From Pseudomonadota bacterium (GTDB taxonomy: Bacteria; Pseudomonadota; Alphaproteobacteria; Rhizobiales; Hyphomicrobiaceae), in assembly GCA_021813195.1 (NCBI GenBank), contig JAKALI010000149.1, positions 1 through 8,565 of the forward strand: a DNA stretch of 8,565 nucleotides, given 5' to 3'. Position numbers and translations under genes: made by a program. Each line of letters starts with the position of its first letter. Positions within the stretch are counted from its first letter, which is position 1. Positions 1 to 4,481 of this stretch are shown here, piece after piece. Below the pieces are notes generated by a model that was not told where the DNA came from, made no database searches, and saw nothing but the letters and a program-made list of their open reading frames with translations.

Positions 1-86
1 ATTTTTCGGCGACAACCGACAACAAGGGTAAAATCCAGACCTATCGCGTCAATTGCAAGGTGACGTTCGAAGTCCAAGACGATTGA
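1..86 (+). CDS. 3' end of a gene of unknown function (partial)
   Basis: Reading from base 3, the frame is open to a TGA at 84-86 and encodes the last 27 residues of a protein ending in VTFEVQDD. The tail is polar and could form beta strands, with one cysteine (in RVNCKV). I do not recognise the family, and too little is present to assign a function. It is called a gene because the frame is open from the window edge to the stop and a strong inverted repeat lies 22 bp after the stop, as expected at a gene end. The 5' part lies outside the window. Confidence 0.5.
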   Translation, partial: FSATTDNKGKIQTYRVNCKVTFEVQDD

Positions 87-108
87 TCCGCCGCCGGTCT
101 CATGCGAA

Positions 109-147
109 CGCGCGTGGCGACTCCCCGCGGGGGAGTCGCCACGCGCG
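109..147. terminator. 18-bp perfect inverted repeat between convergent genes, probable bidirectional terminator
   Basis: The arms at 109-126 and 130-147 are perfectly complementary over 18 bp around a 3-nt GCG loop, and almost all pairs are G-C. It lies between the plus-strand gene ending at 86 and the minus-strand gene ending at 171, where a shared terminator would be expected. Neither side has a T-run, so it is not a textbook Rho-independent terminator. It could instead protect 3' ends of mRNA or be a dispersed palindromic repeat. Confidence 0.5.
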
Positions 148-170
148 ATAATGGCATTCAATTCGCCGGC

Positions 171-404
171 TCAAAGCGTCCGCGGTGGGCCTGGACGATA
201 GACGCCGGCCGCTTCGTCCCACTCCAGATGACCGAGATTCTTGGGCTCGGGCGTGACCTTACTGTTTTGCTGCGTTTCGCGCCTCGCGAATTCCTCCTCG
301 GCGCGCCGCACCGCTTCCATCTGGGCGTCAATGGCCTTGGCAAAGAGCCGTGCGGCCGCGATGAACCCGGCAGCGGCGAGAAGAGCGGCAAGGGCTGGGG
401 GCAT
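171..404 (-). CDS. Small single-span membrane protein, 77 aa, unknown function
   Basis: Residues 4-20 are a hydrophobic Ala/Leu-rich segment, probably a membrane anchor. Residues about 22-45 are a charged helix that may form a coiled coil (AVRRAEEEFARRE). The polar tail carries LEWDEAAGVYRP, a type of C-terminal motif I associate with small hypothetical proteins of Rhizobiales. The ATG at 404 has a near-ideal Shine-Dalgarno (AGGAGGG on the minus strand, 415-409) four bases upstream, which fixes the start and argues that this is a real gene. It lies 28 bp after the stop of the S49 peptidase gene and is probably the last gene of that operon. An anchor or partner role for the peptidase is possible, but it rests on adjacency alone. 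Confidence 0.72.
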   Translation of the reverse strand: MPPALAALLAAAGFIAAARLFAKAIDAQMEAVRRAEEEFARRETQQNSKVTPEPKNLGHLEWDEAAGVYRPGPPRTL

Positions 405-432
405 GTGGCCCTCCTAAAATTGAGAACGCGTC

Positions 433-1278
433 TTATAATCCAAACCGCGCCCACAAGGCGCGTGTTTCGATAGCTGATACCAGATCATCGGCCAAAGCAA
501 GGCGGCCGTGCTCCGCCAGCCGCGAGTAGGTCTCGACGGCAGGCGAACGACGCAATCGTGAGAGAAGCCCGCCGCGTTCGATCGGCACGACTTTGAGGCG
601 CACGTTATCGCCATGGACTTCGCGCATGCGCGTGCGAACGTCCGTCAAACCGTCGATCAGCCCGAACTCCAGAGCGCGCGTCCCACTCCAGAAGGCACCC
701 GAGAAGAGTTCCTCATCCGGACCTTTCAGGCGGCCTGCGCGCCGGTCTTTCACCGCGCCGATGAACACGTCGTGGGCTTCGCGTTGCAAATCGGCGAGAC
801 GGGCGACGTCTTCAGCCTTTTCCGGTAGGAACGGATCGAGGAGATTTTTCGAACGGCCCGCTGTGTAGACGCGCCGCTCGATGCCAAGCTTCTCGATCGC
901 CCTTTGGAGTCCGAAGCCTGAGGAAATAACGCCGATCGATCCCACGATTGACGAAGGCTCAGCATAAATCTCATCGCCTGCGAGGGCAATGTAATAACCG
1001 CCAGAGGCCGCGACATCCTCGCAAAAGACGTAGACACGCTTCGTGTGCTCCTCGGCAAGTTGCCGGATGCGTTTCAGAATGAGGGCAGATTGGACGGCTG
1101 ATCCGCCTGGCGAGTTGATTATTAGAGCAACAGAAGGAGTCTTTGAGATTTCGAACGCTTTTTGCAGCGGCTCAGCCAGAGTCGCCAAAGACAGACCCGG
1201 CCGCAAGGGCGTAACCATGCCGATGGCGCCGCTAAGGCGAACCACGGGGACGACGGGTGTGCGTGTGAACGGCCACAT
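433..1278 (-). CDS. sppA: S49 family serine peptidase (SppA/SohB-like), 281 aa
   Basis: This is a short-form S49 (ClpP-fold) peptidase. Family members cleave leftover signal peptides or membrane protein fragments with a Ser-Lys dyad. Landmarks are INSPGG at 54-59, the nucleophile region ASGGYY with Ser92, SSIVGSIGV at 109-117, and the general-base region GRSKNLLDPF with Lys144. Both catalytic residues are present. Unlike typical SppA, I see no N-terminal signal anchor: the protein begins MWPFTRTP and goes straight into a beta strand. It may be cytosolic or peripherally attached. The start at 1278 follows an AAAGGA about 12 bp upstream, a slightly long spacing. The gene lies 23 bp after the methyltransferase stop and 28 bp before the small membrane protein, so co-transcription is likely. 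The family is clear; the symbol is by similarity, and sohB-like would be equally fair. Confidence 0.9.
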   Translation of the reverse strand: MWPFTRTPVVPVVRLSGAIGMVTPLRPGLSLATLAEPLQKAFEISKTPSVALIINSPGGSAVQSALILKRIRQLAEEHTKRVYVFCEDVAASGGYYIALAGDEIYAEPSSIVGSIGVISSGFGLQRAIEKLGIERRVYTAGRSKNLLDPFLPEKAEDVARLADLQREAHDVFIGAVKDRRAGRLKGPDEELFSGAFWSGTRALEFGLIDGLTDVRTRMREVHGDNVRLKVVPIERGGLLSRLRRSPAVETYSRLAEHGRLALADDLVSAIETRALWARFGL

Positions 1279-1301
1279 TGTGGAAGCGTGTCCTTTCTCA
1301 A

Positions 1302-2108
1302 TCAGCAGCTGGCGGCATCGAGGCGCAAGGGTTCGCCATGGCGCAAGATGGCCTCAACTTGGGGCGTGAATCTGCCGTCTTCGGTCTGGAGCACAAGTCC
1401 AGGCAGGAGTTTGGCAGGCTCGCGGCTACCCTTTGTTCCGGAGACGAGGACGCGAATTGCGGCTTGTGCGGCGCGAGCATGGATCGGCAGGATGTGGAGC
1501 GCACCGAACCGATCCTCAAGGACGCGGATGAGCTCGGTTAGCGCACTCGCGTGATGGATAAACGTGACGCGCCCGTTGGGGGATGCCAAGCGCGCGCTCG
1601 TGCGGGCCCATGTGTCCAACATTCCGGGCTCCATGGTGTGGGCGTTTGATTTGAGCGGATTGGGGGATGGGGTGCCACGTCCGGTCTGCCAGAATGGCGG
1701 ATTGGCCAGGATGTAATCAAAACTGTCCGGGAGGATCCGCGCGTGACCGGTCGCACGTCCCGCATCTGCGACATCGCCGTTGAGAGCCAAGACCCGGTTC
1801 TGCAGGTCGTTACGCGCGATGTTGCGTACGGCGAGTTCATGCAAAAACGGTTCGCGCTCGAGAAGAGTAACTCTGATATTCGTCAGCCGGGCAGCGAGGC
1901 ACAGTCCGGCCGTACCGACGCCGGCGCCCAGATCGATGGTATTCATCTCCGATCGGCAGGGGTCGGGAACGGAGGCCGCCAGCAGCACGGCGTCGAGGCC
2001 GGCCCGATAGCCACTGCGCGGCTGCAGCAGGCGCAACGCGCCGCCCAAGAATGCGTCTTCGGTGGTCGCCCCAGGCGCATCTGCTGCACTCGCATCGTCG
2101 TGAATCAT
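1302..2108 (-). CDS. SAM-dependent N6-adenine methyltransferase, TrmN6/YfiC-like, 268 aa
   Basis: A class I methyltransferase with the SAM-binding loop DLGAGVG at 59-65 and the catalytic motif NPPFW at 136-140. The (N/D)PP(F/Y) motif marks enzymes that methylate exocyclic amino groups such as adenine N6. The N-terminal segment (LGGALRLLQPRSGYRAGLDAVLLAA, given here as positions 21-45) matches the Q-P-x-x-G-Y-R start typical of TrmN6/YfiC relatives. In E. coli that enzyme modifies A37 of tRNA1(Val). The substrate here is inferred, and other members modify other RNAs. The ATG at 2108 overlaps the DUF2007 stop in an ATGA junction, which supports both the start and translational coupling. The C-terminal half (IRVLVSGTKGSREP) also fits the family. 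Confidence 0.85.
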   Translation of the reverse strand: MIHDDASAADAPGATTEDAFLGGALRLLQPRSGYRAGLDAVLLAASVPDPCRSEMNTIDLGAGVGTAGLCLAARLTNIRVTLLEREPFLHELAVRNIARNDLQNRVLALNGDVADAGRATGHARILPDSFDYILANPPFWQTGRGTPSPNPLKSNAHTMEPGMLDTWARTSARLASPNGRVTFIHHASALTELIRVLEDRFGALHILPIHARAAQAAIRVLVSGTKGSREPAKLLPGLVLQTEDGRFTPQVEAILRHGEPLRLDAASC

Positions 2109-2332
2109 GCCGGCGACCTAATCCAACTTGCGAGCCCAGCCAAAGTGAGGATACGCTCACTTGCGTAACGATCGGGCTCTGCAACCATGATGCGCCGCGG
2201 CAGAATACCAAGGGAACCTTCCAGAACACTCATGCTCGTGTCGAAGATGGCCACGCTGATGCCATCTGCCGCAAGCAGGCTCTCGATGTAGCTGAGGAGG
2301 ACGGGGTCGTTGGTGCGCACAAGCTCGTGCAT
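2105..2332 (-). CDS. DUF2007 family protein (putative signal-transducing protein), 75 aa
   Basis: The start MHELVRTNDPVLLSYIESLL and the core MSVLEGSLGILPRRIMV (34-50) match the DUF2007 pattern, a small alpha/beta domain often annotated as a putative signal-transducing protein with no proven function. The frame stays open much further upstream, but the ATG at 2332 is chosen because the family begins with this Met and the upstream part is antisense to the polyprenyl synthase gene. The Shine-Dalgarno is weak (GAAGAAAG about 10 bp upstream). The TGA overlaps the methyltransferase ATG (ATGA), so the two are probably translated together. It is the first gene of the four-gene minus-strand operon and is transcribed divergently from the polyprenyl synthase gene. 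Confidence 0.85.
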   Translation of the reverse strand: MHELVRTNDPVLLSYIESLLAADGISVAIFDTSMSVLEGSLGILPRRIMVAEPDRYASERILTLAGLASWIRSPA

Positions 2333-2351
2333 CGCCGCACTTTCTTCGGTT

Positions 2352-2380
2352 TGTGTATCAGCGGCTGTGCCATGCGGCAA
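2352..2380 (-). promoter_or_regulatory. Candidate sigma-70-type promoter for the DUF2007 operon
   Basis: On the minus strand TTGCCG (2380-2375) is followed after exactly 17 bp by TACACA (2357-2352). The first matches TTGACA at 4 of 6 positions and the second matches TATAAT at 3 of 6. Initiation would fall near 2345, giving a leader of about 12 nt before the ATG at 2332. The match is modest and such hexamer pairs arise by chance. Confidence 0.25.
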
Positions 2381-2435
2381 AGTGCCGGACAATCCAATCC
2401 GCTCCTGGCGGATATAGCATGTAGTGCCAACGAGC

Positions 2436-2442
2436 GAGAGGA
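2436..2442 (+). promoter_or_regulatory. Ribosome binding site that sets the TTG start of the polyprenyl synthase gene
   Basis: GAGAGGA lies 7 nt before the TTG at 2450-2452. No in-frame ATG or GTG with a comparable site occurs nearby. The protein that starts here (MGVVVPF) matches the usual N-terminus of rhizobial homologues, so this site decides the start. Confidence 0.65.
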
Positions 2443-2449
2443 CGTAAAT

Positions 2450-3466
2450 TTGGGTGTCGTAGTCCCATTCGATGACCAGCGGCCCGCCGACGACGGATTG
2501 AAACCATTGATGGACCTTGTGTCGGAGGACATGGAGGCCATCAATCGGATCATCCTCGACAAGGCGGTGTCCGAAGTCGAGCTCATTCCCGAACTGGCGC
2601 ATCATCTCATTGCGTCGGGCGGCAAACGCTTGCGCCCGATGCTCGCGCTGGCTTCCGCGAAATTGTGCGGCTACGAGGGGACAGGTCACATTCGGACCGC
2701 CTCGGCGATCGAGTTCATGCATACGGCAACGCTCTTGCACGACGATGTCGTCGATGAGAGCGACGCGCGCCGGGGCCGCAAGACCGCGCGCCTCATTTGG
2801 GGTAATCAGGCGAGTGTTCTCGTCGGCGACTTTCTGCTCGGCCAGGCATTCCGTATGCTCGTGGAGGTGGGTTCACTGCCAGTGCTGCGCATCCTCTCCA
2901 ACGCAGCCGCGGTCATCGCCGAGGGCGAGGTGATGCAATTGGCCGCCGCGCAAAATATGGCGACGACGGAAGACGAGTATCTCGCCATCATCAACGCCAA
3001 AACCGCGGCCCTGTTTCTGGCCGCGGCCGAGGTAGGCGGTGCACTCGCCGGTCGCCCGGCGGAAGAACAGTCGGCTCTGCGCTCATATGGACGTAATCTC
3101 GGCCTCGCCTTCCAACTTGTCGACGACGCGCTCGACTACTCTGGCGACAGCCGAAGACTCGGCAAGTCGGTGGGTGACGATTTTCGCGAAGGAAAGATTA
3201 CTCTGCCGCTCATTCTGTCCTTCCGCCGGGGTAATGACGCCGAGCGGGCGTTCTGGAACCGCACGATCGTTGAAGGCGAGGTCACGGAAAGCGATCTGGA
3301 GCAGGCCATCGCTCTCATGCGCAAGCACAAGGCCATTGAGGCGACCCTGGAACGGGCGCGCTCCTACGGTGCCATCGCGCGCGATGCATTGGCGATCTTT
3401 CCCGACGGCAAGAAGAAATCGGCGCTGCTTGATGTGATCGGGTTTTCGATCGCGCGTGCCCATTGA
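2450..3466 (+). CDS. ispB: Long-chain polyprenyl (octa/decaprenyl) diphosphate synthase, 338 aa
   Basis: A trans-prenyltransferase that extends an allylic diphosphate with IPP to make the side chain of ubiquinone. With TTG as codon 1, the IPP-binding GGKRLRP is at 57-63, the first Asp-rich motif DDVVD at 98-102, the second DDALD at 225-229, and DDFREGK at 243-249. The fifth residue before the first Asp-rich motif is Ala93, a small residue consistent with long products; the exact chain length (C40 or C50) cannot be read with confidence. The frame is open back to 2051, but that extension covers the divergent DUF2007 and methyltransferase genes and has no family similarity. The stop lies 7 bp from the stop of convergent ispE, with no room for a terminator between them. 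The symbol is by function; decaprenyl homologues are called ddsA. Confidence 0.93.
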   Translation: MGVVVPFDDQRPADDGLKPLMDLVSEDMEAINRIILDKAVSEVELIPELAHHLIASGGKRLRPMLALASAKLCGYEGTGHIRTASAIEFMHTATLLHDDVVDESDARRGRKTARLIWGNQASVLVGDFLLGQAFRMLVEVGSLPVLRILSNAAAVIAEGEVMQLAAAQNMATTEDEYLAIINAKTAALFLAAAEVGGALAGRPAEEQSALRSYGRNLGLAFQLVDDALDYSGDSRRLGKSVGDDFREGKITLPLILSFRRGNDAERAFWNRTIVEGEVTESDLEQAIALMRKHKAIEATLERARSYGAIARDALAIFPDGKKKSALLDVIGFSIARAH

Positions 3467-3473
3467 GACGCGA

Positions 3474-4352
3474 TTACGAAAGCGTCGTGGCGCGCACCCA
3501 CCAGTCCGGATGTTCGGCGGCGACGCGGCGCGCGGCCTCGTGCGCTGCTTCGCGTCCGGCGAAAATCGCAAAACAGGTGGGCCCCGCGCCAGAGAGTTGG
3601 ATCACCTGCACCCCGTCGAGCGTTTCGAGCACATCGAACACATTCATGATTTGCGGCACGGCGGCACACGCGGGCGCTTCGAGATCGTTGCCCAAGCGAC
3701 GCATCAACTCCAATAAGTCATCCCGGTCTCGGTAGCCGGCAAGAGCAACTGGTGCGTCCTCAGATCCTTCTCGGAGCGCAGGTGCATTCAAAAGCGCGAA
3801 CACGCGCGTTGTCTTGTCGGCGGGCACCGCGGTCATCGGGTTGACCAGTACGGCATCAAGCGCCGGTAGGGGATTTGCCAGATCATGCAGCCGCGCGCCC
3901 GTTCCAGTCATCCAGCACGACCGATTATACAGGCATACCGGAACGTCAGCGCCCAGTTGACAAGCCAATCCTCTCCAATCGATGGTGCTGGTCTGATCTG
4001 GATTGGCGGTGCGCACGAGCCGCAAGAGCGCGGCGCAATCTGATGAACCACCGCCGATGCCCGCGGCAACGGGCAGGCACTTGTCGAGTGTGACGCAACC
4101 GAGCCGCAAGGATGGGGCTGTCCGTGCCAGGAGGTCCAGCGTGGTGTGGAGGATGTTCGCGCCTGTAATGGCGCCCGCCTGCTCGCCGATGGTTCGCAGG
4201 CCCGGCGCGGCGTCGGTGTCCAGAGTGATGTGGTCACCGATATCCGCGAAGGCGACGAGGCTTGAGAGATGATGATAGCCATCACTTCGCCGGCCGTGGA
4301 CCGTCAGGGTGAGATTGACTTTCGCGCGAGCAAGGTCCCGGTAGGTCGGCAT
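3474..4352 (-). CDS. ispE: 4-diphosphocytidyl-2-C-methyl-D-erythritol kinase, 292 aa
   Basis: IspE is the GHMP kinase of the MEP pathway; it phosphorylates CDP-methylerythritol on the way to IPP and DMAPP. The N-terminus ARAKVNLTLTVHGRRSDGYH (9-28) carries the substrate-binding region with Lys11. The ATP-binding glycine/serine loop is LPVAAGIGGGSSD at 93-105, the catalytic Asp is probably Asp136 in QLGADVPV, and NDLE (222-225) and SGAGPTCFAIF (254-264) complete the GHMP pattern. Length is normal. The ATG at 4352 is chosen because it begins directly before the conserved N-terminus; the frame runs on to 4460, but those extra residues look non-coding. The Shine-Dalgarno is poor. The gene lies 129 bp after the TPR gene on the same strand, an arrangement common in Rhizobiales. 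Confidence 0.95.
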   Translation of the reverse strand: MPTYRDLARAKVNLTLTVHGRRSDGYHHLSSLVAFADIGDHITLDTDAAPGLRTIGEQAGAITGANILHTTLDLLARTAPSLRLGCVTLDKCLPVAAGIGGGSSDCAALLRLVRTANPDQTSTIDWRGLACQLGADVPVCLYNRSCWMTGTGARLHDLANPLPALDAVLVNPMTAVPADKTTRVFALLNAPALREGSEDAPVALAGYRDRDDLLELMRRLGNDLEAPACAAVPQIMNVFDVLETLDGVQVIQLSGAGPTCFAIFAGREAAHEAARRVAAEHPDWWVRATTLS

Positions 4353-4393
4353 CGGATTCGAAACGTGATGAGAGGTGTGCCCTGACAAGATGG

Positions 4394-4421
4394 GCGTGTC
4401 TTGATCTGCGTGTCTCGATCT
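4394..4421. repeat. Two adjacent 14-bp direct repeats upstream of ispE
   Basis: GCGTGTCTTGATCT (4394-4407) is followed directly by GCGTGTCTCGATCT (4408-4421), with 13 of 14 bases identical. They lie in the 129-bp spacer between the TPR gene stop and the ispE start, about 42-69 bp upstream of the ispE ATG. They could be a regulator binding site or a chance slippage product. The rest of the spacer shows no clear promoter or terminator. Confidence 0.6.
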
Positions 4422-4481
4422 GTCGTGACTGGCCGCCATACGCGACCACAAGGCACCCAATAAGCATGCCTGAAGCGGGCG

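Larger units (their letters stand above)
2333..2449. promoter_or_regulatory. Divergent promoter region between the DUF2007 operon and the polyprenyl synthase gene
   Basis: These 117 bp separate two divergent starts and must carry promoters for both unless the genes are read from farther away. A minus-strand candidate is annotated separately. On the plus strand, TATAGC at 2413-2418 lies at a plausible distance from the TTG start at 2450, but I see no good -35 box at 16-18 bp. No clear operator palindrome was seen. Confidence 0.55.

Noticed and set aside
102..473. 123-codon plus-strand ORF over the hairpin and the small membrane protein gene
   Set aside because: It starts inside the inverted repeat region and is antisense to the 77-aa gene, which has a strong ribosome site; it has no ribosome site of its own.
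2051..2449. N-terminal extension of the polyprenyl synthase frame from an ATG at 2051
   Set aside because: It lies opposite the methyltransferase and DUF2007 genes, is rich in Cys, His and Arg in a non-protein-like way, and lacks family similarity.
2333..2740. Upstream extension of the DUF2007 frame to 211 codons
   Set aside because: The extra part is antisense to the polyprenyl synthase gene and unlike the family, which begins at the ATG at 2332.
4353..4460. N-terminal extension of ispE from a TTG at 4460
   Set aside because: IspE proteins begin right before the A-K-x-N-L motif. The extra 36 residues cover a direct repeat and have no family counterpart.
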